Virus record (IMG/VR): IMGVR_UViG_3300025770_000870
Span: 124,001 to 188,000 of that record
Strand: one strand, 5' to 3'
From: a virus
Length of the DNA: 64,000 nucleotides
This document shows positions 24,521 to 31,916 of the stretch, piece by piece (positions within the stretch are counted from its first letter, which is position 1; each line of letters begins with the position of its first letter). Below the pieces are notes generated by a model. That model saw only the letters and a program-made list of their open reading frames with translations, made no database searches and was not told the origin of the DNA. Both the position numbers and the translations under genes were made by a program.

Positions 24521-25252
24521 ATGAGTATAACAATAGGAAACCTTAAAAGGGTTATGAAAAACAAAGGATATAAATGGTATACAGATAGACCTAATATGAT
24601 AGGAGTGAGAACCACATTAGATATACCAGATTCGTTTAATGATTTCTTCTGTATGGTTTATTCTATCCCAGAAATGCCTTCTACTTTATCATTAAAACAA
24701 AAACAATCTTTTTTAAATAATTGGGGATTTATAGGAGCCAATGGTAGAAAATTATCGGAGGATGGTGTTAGTGGTAAAAATACTGATTATGCTATTTCTC
24801 AATATGAATCTAAGAAGGGAAAAGAAGATTTAAAAATATTTCCGAATACAACTAACCCTGGGGTTTATTGGTTAAACCACCCTATGAATAAAATGGGATC
24901 AGCTGTTCTTAAACCTGGTCAATGGGAAGATTGTTGGTCTCGTGGACAACACATAAAGCCTAGTCATAGAGCATTAAGACAAACTGGTAAGATAACAGTT
25001 TATAGAGATAATGATAAAGATAATAATTATGACTTGAATGAGTCTAATACACAAAATGGTTTATTTGGTATAAATATTCATGGTTCTGGTAGAAAGTACC
25101 CTTCTAAACAAATTGGTAAATGGTCTGCTGGTTGTCAAGTTTTCTCTAATTGGGAACATAAAGAGTTTGTGATGGATGTTTGTGATAATTTCAAAGCACA
25201 CACTGGTAATAAATTTACTTATACATTAATAGATGAAGTTGATTTAGTTTAA
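24521..25252 (+). CDS. YkuD-like transpeptidase/hydrolase domain protein, endolysin candidate
   Basis: This 243-residue protein contains INIHGSG (His187) and GKWSAGCQVF (Ser202, Cys205), matching the H...S-x-G-C signature of L,D-transpeptidase (YkuD) catalytic domains. In phages related domains appear in lysis or cell-wall enzymes. The N-terminal part begins SITIGNLKRVMKNKGYKWYT and has NGRKLSEDGVSGKNTDYAI, which could be a binding module. There is no signal peptide, so release would depend on a holin or on injection with the virion. A TTTATTATATATA box precedes the start by about 20 nt and a hairpin follows. Wall activity is inferred from the motif. Confidence 0.65.
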   Translation: MSITIGNLKRVMKNKGYKWYTDRPNMIGVRTTLDIPDSFNDFFCMVYSIPEMPSTLSLKQKQSFLNNWGFIGANGRKLSEDGVSGKNTDYAISQYESKKGKEDLKIFPNTTNPGVYWLNHPMNKMGSAVLKPGQWEDCWSRGQHIKPSHRALRQTGKITVYRDNDKDNNYDLNESNTQNGLFGINIHGSGRKYPSKQIGKWSAGCQVFSNWEHKEFVMDVCDNFKAHTGNKFTYTLIDEVDLV

Positions 25253-25267
25253 AACTAAAATAAAGTA

Positions 25268-25297
25268 AAAACCCACTCAGATTTTGAGTGGTTTTTT
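25268..25297. terminator. Hairpin terminator
   Basis: AAAACCCACTCA pairs imperfectly with TGAGTGGTTTTTT around GATTT, with a T run. It has the same stem core as the terminators near 7011 and 42607 and separates converging genes. Confidence 0.8.
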
Positions 25298-25619
25298 ATG
25301 CTTTTTTATTTATTTTGTCATATAACTTTTTGAAATGATCTCTTATCATTCTTTTAGTAACTTCTTCTAAAGATAAAATGTTATTAACTTCGTTAAGAAA
25401 ATCTTCTAATCCTAAATCATCCATGAATTCTTTGGTGAATTCTTTGTTTAATTCTCTTAGTATTGTTCTTGAATCTATTTTCTTATCCATGTTCAAAAGT
25501 ATAGAAGTTCTATATTCTTTTAATCTAAATAATAAATTATCATTTATCTGTGATAATGTATTTTCATCCAAATCAGACATTTTTAATTCTTCGTTAAACT
25601 TTTTGAAATTATAAATCAT
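25296..25619 (-). CDS. Tagged helical protein, 107 residues
   Basis: I place the start at the ATG at 25619, just after the stop of the upstream gene (25624). It gives MIYNFKKFNEELKMSDLDEN, which fits the recurring tag pattern with NEE as a possible cut site. An in-frame ATG at 25655 would add 12 residues that overlap the upstream gene. The remainder is helical and charged, with no known motif (LLFRLKEYRTSILLNMD, FMDDLGLEDFLNEVNNIL). Function unknown; head cargo is possible from the tag. Confidence 0.6.
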   Translation of the reverse strand: MIYNFKKFNEELKMSDLDENTLSQINDNLLFRLKEYRTSILLNMDKKIDSRTILRELNKEFTKEFMDDLGLEDFLNEVNNILSLEEVTKRMIRDHFKKLYDKINKKA

Positions 25620-25623
25620 ATTA

Positions 25624-26526
25624 TTATACTTTTTCGTCAAATAGATAAAGGTCATATAGTGAATTGCCTTTAACTCTTTTAATATTTTTTAATACATCTC
25701 CTGTTATAGAGTCTAATACTTTATAAACTCCTAATTGTGTACCTTTGTCTGTTAAAACTTTAACTGTATTTCCTGGTTGACCAAGTGCTCCTAAAATAGC
25801 AATATATTTATTACCATAAATACTTTTAAGAAAAGACATTCTTAACCCAACCATATCCTTAATATTATTGATATAAGCATTTTCCATTGGGTTTGTTAAA
25901 TCTACTTGACTGTCAGCATCTTTAACTTTAATTATAGCGAATTTTCTATTTTCATCTCCAATAGTAACCTCTTCTCTACTTTGAATCTTATCTTGTTTAA
26001 CAAGGTTTTGTTGGTTTCTTCTTATTTCATTGAAATCAGCACGTGCTATCATACCACCTCTCATTCCTTTATCATTCATATTGTATCCGTTTGGTGGAAG
26101 TCTATAAAATGAACCAGTAAATGTCATTGACAATACTCTATCAGTTCTAAAAAGTCTCCATATCTTATTAATGTGTCTTTTTTGTGATACTGACCAACCA
26201 TTTAAGTGCCATCCTCTAAGTAAAGTCTTACCTTTTGATGACCTACCTAATACCATTGGATATATAACTCTTTCATGGCCAGCAAAATGAGAATCCTTTT
26301 CTCCTTTGTAGTTAAGTAAGAATATCATACCATATTTAATAGCTTTAATCATTAATTCATCCGAATATTTAACTGGTTCGTTAATAGGAATATTTGCTAT
26401 ATCTCTAACATTCTTTAATGAAAATCTAGGAACAAACTCTTGATTTTCAATCAAGTCATATTTTTCTTTAATAATAAACTCAACTGGTTTTGTGTTGTAA
26501 TATGCTCTTACTTGTCTTAAATTCAT
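25624..26526 (-). CDS. WYL-like domain protein, 300 residues
   Basis: This protein begins MNLRQVRAYYNTKPVEFIIK. Residues about 65-145 (MIFLLNYKG, then HERVIYPMVLG, LLRGWHLNGW and IWRLFRTDRV) follow the beta-barrel pattern of WYL domains, which sense ligands in bacterial regulators, many of them in defence systems. There is no helix-turn-helix. The C-terminal half has a second beta domain with a KOW/SH3-like look (LGALGQPGNTVKVLTDKG). A virion role cannot be excluded. A TTTTAATATATA box ends 4 nt before the ATG. Family call is tentative. Confidence 0.5.
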   Translation of the reverse strand: MNLRQVRAYYNTKPVEFIIKEKYDLIENQEFVPRFSLKNVRDIANIPINEPVKYSDELMIKAIKYGMIFLLNYKGEKDSHFAGHERVIYPMVLGRSSKGKTLLRGWHLNGWSVSQKRHINKIWRLFRTDRVLSMTFTGSFYRLPPNGYNMNDKGMRGGMIARADFNEIRRNQQNLVKQDKIQSREEVTIGDENRKFAIIKVKDADSQVDLTNPMENAYINNIKDMVGLRMSFLKSIYGNKYIAILGALGQPGNTVKVLTDKGTQLGVYKVLDSITGDVLKNIKRVKGNSLYDLYLFDEKV

Positions 26527-26530
26527 GTCT

Positions 26531-26542
26531 TATATATTAAAA
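26531..26542 (-). promoter_or_regulatory. Promoter box with 4-nt spacing to start
   Basis: The minus strand reads TTTTAATATATA, ending 4 nt (AGAC) before the ATG at 26526. It is one of the best matches among minus-strand genes. Confidence 0.6.
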
Positions 26543-26684
26543 TTAACCTTTAGCTAAAAAGGATGAGTTGATGAAATAAATATCTTCCCACTCAGGATCA
26601 CGACCACTTGTATTTTTTTAGTAGTATATCATAAACATCTGATTTTATATCATTACTTTCGTTAAATTTTCTTAGATATTTCAT
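26543..26684 (-). pseudogene. Frameshifted small tagged gene
   Basis: The ATG at 26684 overlaps the stop of the methyltransferase gene as ATGA. It opens MKYLRKFNESNDIKSDVYDI, a clear copy of the recurring tag, and stops at 26598 after 28 codons. In the next frame the text continues SGRDPEWEDIYFINSSFLAK and stops at 26543. The frame change lies by a run of seven A residues (T on the plus strand, about 26611-26619). It may be a decayed gene, a sequencing error in the homopolymer, or a genuine slippage site. It fills the gap between 26527 and 26680. Confidence 0.55.
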
Positions 26685-27253
26685 GTCTTAGCAACTATTT
26701 CTAACCATTTTGATTGATTATCATAAAGAATTCCTTCCTTTATCTCAGATGAAACTATCTCAAATTCATTTGATACTAAATCTTCCCAAGTTTCTTTATT
26801 AAATATTGTTTTACCTGTTTGTATATCATTTACTAACTTAACAGTAAATACTAAATACTCTTTTGTGATTCTACTAATGTCTTTGAATATACTTTGTAAT
26901 TCTGACTCACTGAAATAGTGAAGTCCTAATCTAGAATAAACTAAATCAAATGAATTATCAGGAAATGGGAATTTGTTTTTGGTGTCGTGTTTAACACAGT
27001 TAATCTTCTGATTAACGTGGTCTACATATTGTTGATTGTTTTCTGTTCCGAATACTACATATCCTCTTTTTAAGAGTTCTAAAGCATCAGCCCCGTTACC
27101 ACAAGAAATTTCTAAGATAGAACCACTTGAAATAAGTGATTGTATTTTCTCTACTAACTCAATATCAGCATTGTCATCTAACTTTAGTAGAGTGTCTTGA
27201 TTATTTAATTCTTCTTGATTCTCGAATATTTTTCTAGTGAGTAAGTGTTTCAT
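26681..27253 (-). CDS. Class I SAM-dependent methyltransferase
   Basis: This 190-residue protein has the class I methyltransferase fold signature: motif I ILEISCGNGADAL (about 42-54), an acidic end of beta 2 in VVFGTENNQQ, and FPFPDNSFDLVYSRLGLHYF (motifs II-III). The substrate is unknown; UbiE-like or small-molecule methyltransferases look similar. The first residues, MKHLLTRKIFENQEE, loosely match the recurring tag. A TTTTATATATA box ends 5 nt before the ATG. Its stop overlaps the ATG of the small tagged gene at 26684. Confidence 0.8.
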   Translation of the reverse strand: MKHLLTRKIFENQEELNNQDTLLKLDDNADIELVEKIQSLISSGSILEISCGNGADALELLKRGYVVFGTENNQQYVDHVNQKINCVKHDTKNKFPFPDNSFDLVYSRLGLHYFSESELQSIFKDISRITKEYLVFTVKLVNDIQTGKTIFNKETWEDLVSNEFEIVSSEIKEGILYDNQSKWLEIVAKT

Positions 27254-27258
27254 TAGAG

Positions 27259-27269
27259 TATATATAAAA
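27259..27269 (-). promoter_or_regulatory. Promoter box with 5-nt spacing to start
   Basis: The minus strand reads TTTTATATATA, ending 5 nt before the ATG at 27253. It lies against the stop of the upstream DNA methyltransferase gene. Confidence 0.55.
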
Positions 27270-27992
27270 CTACTCTAATCTTTTTTTAGTTAAGTCAATA
27301 GCTTTCTGATTTATATCACATCCAATGAAATCCCTCTTTAGCTCCTTACAAACAACAGCACATGTACCGCTTCCTAGGTAAAAATCAGCTACCAAATCAC
27401 CTTCATCTGACGAAGCTCTTATTATTCTATCAATAAGTTCTTTCGGTTTCTGTGTATCATATCCAACTCGCTCCTTCTTATCGTTTTGTCCTAGAATATT
27501 CATTTTCCATACATCACCAATTACTTTACCGTCTTTGTGATAGTACTTTTCTTTAGCATAACCTCTTGGTGCACTTTTAGCATAAGGTTCTCTGATTGGG
27601 TTGAACTTATAATTGTTACTTTTAGTGAATCGGTATATTATATCATGTCTTTTTCCAAAATCTAATTTCTTTCTGGGAGCTGTATTGTAATTCCATATGA
27701 TTTCGTTTCTCATATTATCATACCCGAATATGTCTTCCATTATACAACGTATCCAGTGATTGATTTTAGTATCCATTTGTAGGTATATGGTTCCTGTATC
27801 CTTTAATACGCGGTGCATCTCCTTTAATCTAGGTATATAGTGTTCTTCTATATCAGATTTTATGGGTTTTAAGTCTTGGTAGTCTTTGAATTTCCTACCA
27901 GTCCCATATAAGATATCTACGTATATCAAATCTATTGAGTTGTCATCTAATGTTTTTAGTAAATCAAGATTATCTTGGCATGATATGTTCAT
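27270..27992 (-). CDS. DNA methyltransferase (beta-class, altered catalytic motif)
   Basis: This 240-residue protein has the order of a beta-class N4-cytosine/N6-adenine DNA methyltransferase: N-terminal QDNLDLLKTL, catalytic motif IV near 26-29, a target-recognition stretch, and C-terminal motif I ADFYLGSGTCAVVCKEL followed by IGCDINQKAID. Motif IV reads DILYGTG rather than the usual DPPY or NPPY, so both prolines are missing; activity or specificity may be altered. TQKPKELIDRII is the usual segment before motif I. It probably marks or protects phage DNA. No partner restriction enzyme is visible. Confidence 0.83.
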   Translation of the reverse strand: MNISCQDNLDLLKTLDDNSIDLIYVDILYGTGRKFKDYQDLKPIKSDIEEHYIPRLKEMHRVLKDTGTIYLQMDTKINHWIRCIMEDIFGYDNMRNEIIWNYNTAPRKKLDFGKRHDIIYRFTKSNNYKFNPIREPYAKSAPRGYAKEKYYHKDGKVIGDVWKMNILGQNDKKERVGYDTQKPKELIDRIIRASSDEGDLVADFYLGSGTCAVVCKELKRDFIGCDINQKAIDLTKKRLE

Positions 27993-28022
27993 ATTATGTT
28001 TATAGTTAAATTATAATTTTTG

Positions 28023-28035
28023 TTTTTTATATATA
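28023..28035 (+). promoter_or_regulatory. Promoter box with 5-nt spacing to start
   Basis: TTTTTTATATATA ends 5 nt before the ATG at 28041. The spacing supports that ATG over an upstream in-frame one at 28020, which precedes the box. Confidence 0.6.
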
Positions 28036-28040
28036 GTGTT

Positions 28041-28361
28041 ATGAATCATATTAAAAAATACGAATCTTTCGATTTTAGTAATACTTTACCAATATCATCT
28101 AAATCAGACTTAACAATGTATTATAATTGCAATGTTTGTAATGCTCTTTGGGAATCATTTAATGATCCTTGTGTTAAGTGTAGATTTTGTGATACGGGTA
28201 ACATTAAAGAATTGGATGAAGATGGTTACTATGATATGGTTGAGTCAAGGTTAGAGGATGATGAAGTAGAAGATTTGAGAAGTGAGAGGGAAGATAGTAA
28301 AGATAAATTTGTTAATTTATTATCATTAAAAGCAAAAGAGAAGAAAAAGTATGTCAATTAA
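28041..28361 (+). CDS. Tagged zinc-ribbon-like protein
   Basis: From the ATG at 28041 the protein has 106 residues and begins MNHIKKYESFDFSN, a good copy of the recurring tag. A probable zinc-binding site follows: CNVC near 31-34 and CVKCRFCDTG near 46-55. The C-terminal half is acidic and helical. A role in binding nucleic acid or protein is possible. The gene overlaps the next one by 11 nt, so they form a unit. Head packaging is a tag-based inference. Confidence 0.65.
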   Translation: MNHIKKYESFDFSNTLPISSKSDLTMYYNCNVCNALWESFNDPCVKCRFCDTGNIKELDEDGYYDMVESRLEDDEVEDLRSEREDSKDKFVNLLSLKAKEKKKYVN

Positions 28362-29061
28362 TAACAGAGAAGATGCTAATAAGTATTATCAAATAATGAA
28401 TGAGCTTGTTGATGAGTATATCGATAAGTGGAAAATACGTCCTGCTAAATTGAAAAAGTATCTTTCTCCTGGTTCTAGTAGGTTTAATAGATTTCTAGAA
28501 AGAAATAAATTAGGTGATATTAAAGGTGCTGGTACTATACTAACTGATATAATTGATGATAGGTTCAGTATGGAGTCTGATGGTGTTCTTACATTTGAGA
28601 ATCACAAGTTCTTAGAATCTGCTGAATTTAAAATACAATCATTAAAACAATGTCTTTATAAAGGTATTGAGAAGGCTGATATTAAAATGGAAAAAATAAT
28701 AGCTGATTATCACGATACTAATTTAGGTGAAATAGATGTTGTTGATTCTGATAAACATTTATTTAAAATTTCTTCTTGGGGAAATGATGGTTCCAATATT
28801 GTCATTTATTCAAAAGAGGATATTGATTTAATAGTAAGTAATATGATAGACCATTTATTTGATGAATTGTCTAAAAATAAAGTTGAATTAACTGATTCAA
28901 TTTCTATTGATCTTTCTGATTTGATTAAAAAAGAAAATTTTGAAGATAAAATGAATTCAATTTTTAATAAAGAATTTTCAACAAAGGTTATTACTGATTG
29001 TTTAGGTGAAGAATGTCAGTTTGATGGTGAATTAAATGGATTTTTACTATGGTCTATGTAA
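28351..29061 (+). CDS. Hypothetical protein, 236 residues
   Basis: This protein begins MSINNREDANKYYQIMNELV and is helical in its first 130 residues (PAKLKKYLSPGSSRFNRFLE), then mixed, ending ELNGFLLWSM. No catalytic or structural motif is recognised. It overlaps the zinc-ribbon-like gene by 11 nt and is probably translated with it. It lies just before the tail-fibre block, from which it is separated by a promoter box. Confidence 0.6.
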   Translation: MSINNREDANKYYQIMNELVDEYIDKWKIRPAKLKKYLSPGSSRFNRFLERNKLGDIKGAGTILTDIIDDRFSMESDGVLTFENHKFLESAEFKIQSLKQCLYKGIEKADIKMEKIIADYHDTNLGEIDVVDSDKHLFKISSWGNDGSNIVIYSKEDIDLIVSNMIDHLFDELSKNKVELTDSISIDLSDLIKKENFEDKMNSIFNKEFSTKVITDCLGEECQFDGELNGFLLWSM

Positions 29062-29140
29062 AACATGTAACATCATGATACCACTTTAACTATAATTTCG
29101 TATTTATATTTATCTTAATATACCATTAATAGATTTAAAA

Positions 29141-29151
29141 TTTAATATATA
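29141..29151 (+). promoter_or_regulatory. Late-type promoter box at head of fibre block
   Basis: TTTAATATATA lies 21 nt before the ATG at 29173, followed by an A/G-rich leader. It probably drives the two fibre genes at 29173 and 30216. Confidence 0.6.
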
Positions 29152-29172
29152 AAAGAAAGAAATTAGTATTTT

Positions 29173-30204
29173 ATGTCTGTCACTGGTACATATAGTCCTC
29201 CTGGTGGAGGTCCTCCTTATGGAGGTAGCGCTTCGGCTGAGAGTTGGTCTGATTTGGATGATTTACTTATTCGTATGCCTGATAATACGGCTAACTTAAT
29301 AGTAGCTAAGAATATTAGAGATTCTGTTTACACTTTATGGGATAGAATTGATACTGTTGAGGTAATAGCAGCTTCTGCGGGTTCGGCATCTTCTTTTTTC
29401 CAAAATACAGAATCTACACCAATTACAGTTGGTGGTATACCATCAGGAACTTCGTTTCCGACACCAACTAATATGCAAGATATGTGGGATCAATTACTTT
29501 ATCCATATGTTGGACCAAGTTCTGGATTTTCACCATCATCTTTATCAAGAGAATTTGGTACACCTTTAGCGGTAACATTGAATTGGTCTGTTGTGAAAAA
29601 TAGTGATCCAATTACAGTTATAACTGTTGATGGTGTTGCTCAAATACCCACCGGTAATTCACAAGTTGGTACAAAAACAGATTCAACTGGTACACATAGC
29701 TTAACACCCGGAGTTACTGAAACTAATGTATTTGCTATGTCTGCTTATGATGGTACATCTACTACAAATTCAAATTATACATTAACATGGAAAAATAGAA
29801 TATTTTGGGGATATATTGACCTTGCTTCTATTGATAATCCAAATCTAACTACAAATCCAGGATCACAGTCAATAGTAGCATCACTTTGTACCGATACTGC
29901 TATAAAGTCATTGACTGGAGCAAATGCAAATGGGTCTATGTTAGGTAGTGAATTAGCAATTAGTAAAAATAAAACATATACGGGAATAGATGGTGATGGT
30001 AAATATTTAATATTTGCTTGGCCTAGTAATGTGAGTGGTGCGTTGATACCATCATTTAGTGTTAATGGATTGCCTAATACGGCATTTACGAGAGTTAGGA
30101 CCGCGTCAGCTTTTGTAAACTCAAATGGATTTAGTGGCACAAATTATGAAGTGTGGGTTAGTAATACATTACAAAACTCACCATTAAATATAATAATAAG
30201 TTAA
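29173..30204 (+). CDS. Virion structural protein, fibre or neck related
   Basis: This 343-residue protein is rich in Ser, Thr, Gly and Asn. It starts SVTGTYSPPGGGPPYGG and later has beta-sandwich-like repeats (LSREFGTPLAVTLNWSVVK; TNSNYTLTWKNRIFWGYID). The segment MWDQLLYPYVGP followed by an Ig-like stretch is common in phage fibre or appendage proteins. It is the first gene of a co-directional adhesin block and sits 11 nt before the next. The exact place in the virion is unknown. Confidence 0.6.
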   Translation: MSVTGTYSPPGGGPPYGGSASAESWSDLDDLLIRMPDNTANLIVAKNIRDSVYTLWDRIDTVEVIAASAGSASSFFQNTESTPITVGGIPSGTSFPTPTNMQDMWDQLLYPYVGPSSGFSPSSLSREFGTPLAVTLNWSVVKNSDPITVITVDGVAQIPTGNSQVGTKTDSTGTHSLTPGVTETNVFAMSAYDGTSTTNSNYTLTWKNRIFWGYIDLASIDNPNLTTNPGSQSIVASLCTDTAIKSLTGANANGSMLGSELAISKNKTYTGIDGDGKYLIFAWPSNVSGALIPSFSVNGLPNTAFTRVRTASAFVNSNGFSGTNYEVWVSNTLQNSPLNIIIS

Positions 30205-30215
30205 ATATATAGAAT

Positions 30216-31838
30216 ATGGCACAAAACATAGGTACATTAGTTTCATCAGCAATCAGACCCAATGATTCATTAGATCCAATTGCGTCAGCTTTTTCTAGTG
30301 AGATAAAAGGTGGATTACATACAGTGGTATCAAGTGGTGATAGAGATGATACTATATTTGAGAGAAGAGAATGGGGTATGATGTGTTACATTATCAATGA
30401 TAAAAAAACATATCAATTAGAGTATAATTATGCGGATACTGATATAATGAACAACTCTAATTGGATTGAATTTAGTGGATCTGGTGGAGGTGGTGGAAGC
30501 GAATGGGTTGATTCTGTGTTTTCAGTTTTGTTAACTGAGCCAACGATAGGGCCCGGGTCACCAACAAGTGGTGATAGATATTTAGTAGGTACTAAACCCA
30601 CCGATGTCGTTTCTGGTACTAATTGGTCAGTTATATCTCCTGGATTTGTAGCTGAGTGGAATTCAGCTTTAATGTCTTGGGATATCACATATCCAACTGA
30701 GGGTATGTCTGTTAGGGTAGATGATGAAGATAATTCCATTTATAAATATGAAACGGATGGTGGATTAAATAATTATCCGAATGGAACTTGGGAAAAGGAA
30801 AAATTAGGACAAGTTAGATCAATAGATGCTAATTTCACCGGAGGGTTTAGTTATTCAACAACATCTGATCCTGAATTTTCAGGATATATAAAAGATATGT
30901 TATTCCTTACCAAATTTGATACAGTTAATTCCGGAGTAACAGCTTCATTGGATGTAAATGGATTGGGTAATGTTTTAATAAAAAAATCAACATCGGGTGG
31001 TGTTATAAACTTAAACCCATTTGATATAAAAACAGACATTGTTTATAGTTTAGTTTATGATGGTACATATTTTCAATTAAACAAACCTTCAAATGATGAT
31101 TTATTTAATGTTAAATATTATATAGAACCTACTGATTATATAGTTGTTCCTCAATATTATCAATATTGGGTTTATGGAGATTTAACCATTGATGGTTGGA
31201 TGGAAAATTACGGACAAGTTGTTATCGCTAATGGTTCACTTATTAACACTGGAACTTTTTCCAATTTTGGATCCTTATCATTTATTAGTTTTGACTCTGG
31301 AACTGGATCAACCCCATCAGTAACATCATATTCTGATACAGACACGATAGATTTTGATATTTTTGTAGCACCACTTGGTCCCTCGGTATCAGCTTTCATT
31401 AAAAATGATTCACTAACGGCTTCACACTTAAACACTGGATCTTCCGGTGGAGCAACTGCTGGATATGTATTATCTGTTGATGAATCAGGATTATTTAACT
31501 GGAAAGGCGGAGGAGGAGGAGCTTTATCGTATTCTGATAAAAGTTATGTAATGAGTACTAATACTAGTGGTGACGGTTCACCTACTGGATTGGTTATATC
31601 AAATACACCTCTTGTAAATTCTTATGTTGGTGTTTTTATAAATGGTCAAGAATTTCAAGTTGGTTTTGGTACAACTTCTAGCGTTCCATGTTATTTTAGT
31701 GATGATGGTGGAACAACTGCTAAAACATCAACTTCACCTAATAATGTACAGATAGGTGACGAATTATATTGGAATGGAGTTGTAGTTGGAATGGATTTAT
31801 TCACTACTTGGAGGATTTCATTATTTTATCAAGAATAA
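30216..31838 (+). CDS. Tail-fibre/adhesin protein
   Basis: This 540-residue, Ser/Thr/Gly-rich protein contains a tail-fibre-type module near 110-190 (PTSGDRYLVGT, VAEWNSALMSWDITYPTEG, GTWEKEK) like the domain of unknown function found on many phage fibres. Glycine runs (SGSGGGGG near 92) serve as linkers. The last 100 residues (VGVFINGQEFQVG, DELYWNGVVVGMDL, ISLFYQE) are shared with the C-terminus of the 1062-residue fibre at 31917, suggesting a common tip domain. It should take part in receptor recognition. Confidence 0.72.
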   Translation: MAQNIGTLVSSAIRPNDSLDPIASAFSSEIKGGLHTVVSSGDRDDTIFERREWGMMCYIINDKKTYQLEYNYADTDIMNNSNWIEFSGSGGGGGSEWVDSVFSVLLTEPTIGPGSPTSGDRYLVGTKPTDVVSGTNWSVISPGFVAEWNSALMSWDITYPTEGMSVRVDDEDNSIYKYETDGGLNNYPNGTWEKEKLGQVRSIDANFTGGFSYSTTSDPEFSGYIKDMLFLTKFDTVNSGVTASLDVNGLGNVLIKKSTSGGVINLNPFDIKTDIVYSLVYDGTYFQLNKPSNDDLFNVKYYIEPTDYIVVPQYYQYWVYGDLTIDGWMENYGQVVIANGSLINTGTFSNFGSLSFISFDSGTGSTPSVTSYSDTDTIDFDIFVAPLGPSVSAFIKNDSLTASHLNTGSSGGATAGYVLSVDESGLFNWKGGGGGALSYSDKSYVMSTNTSGDGSPTGLVISNTPLVNSYVGVFINGQEFQVGFGTTSSVPCYFSDDGGTTAKTSTSPNNVQIGDELYWNGVVVGMDLFTTWRISLFYQE

Positions 31839-31880
31839 ATTGAGAATAAACAAAACATAGATATATAATTAAGTTTCATA

Positions 31881-31891
31881 TTTAATATATA
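31881..31891 (+). promoter_or_regulatory. Late-type promoter box for the large fibre gene
   Basis: TTTAATATATA lies 25 nt before the ATG at 31917. An out-of-frame ATG at 31910 lies between box and start but opens only a short frame. Confidence 0.55.
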
Positions 31892-31916
31892 ATCTAAGAA
31901 AAATTAAAAATGAAGA

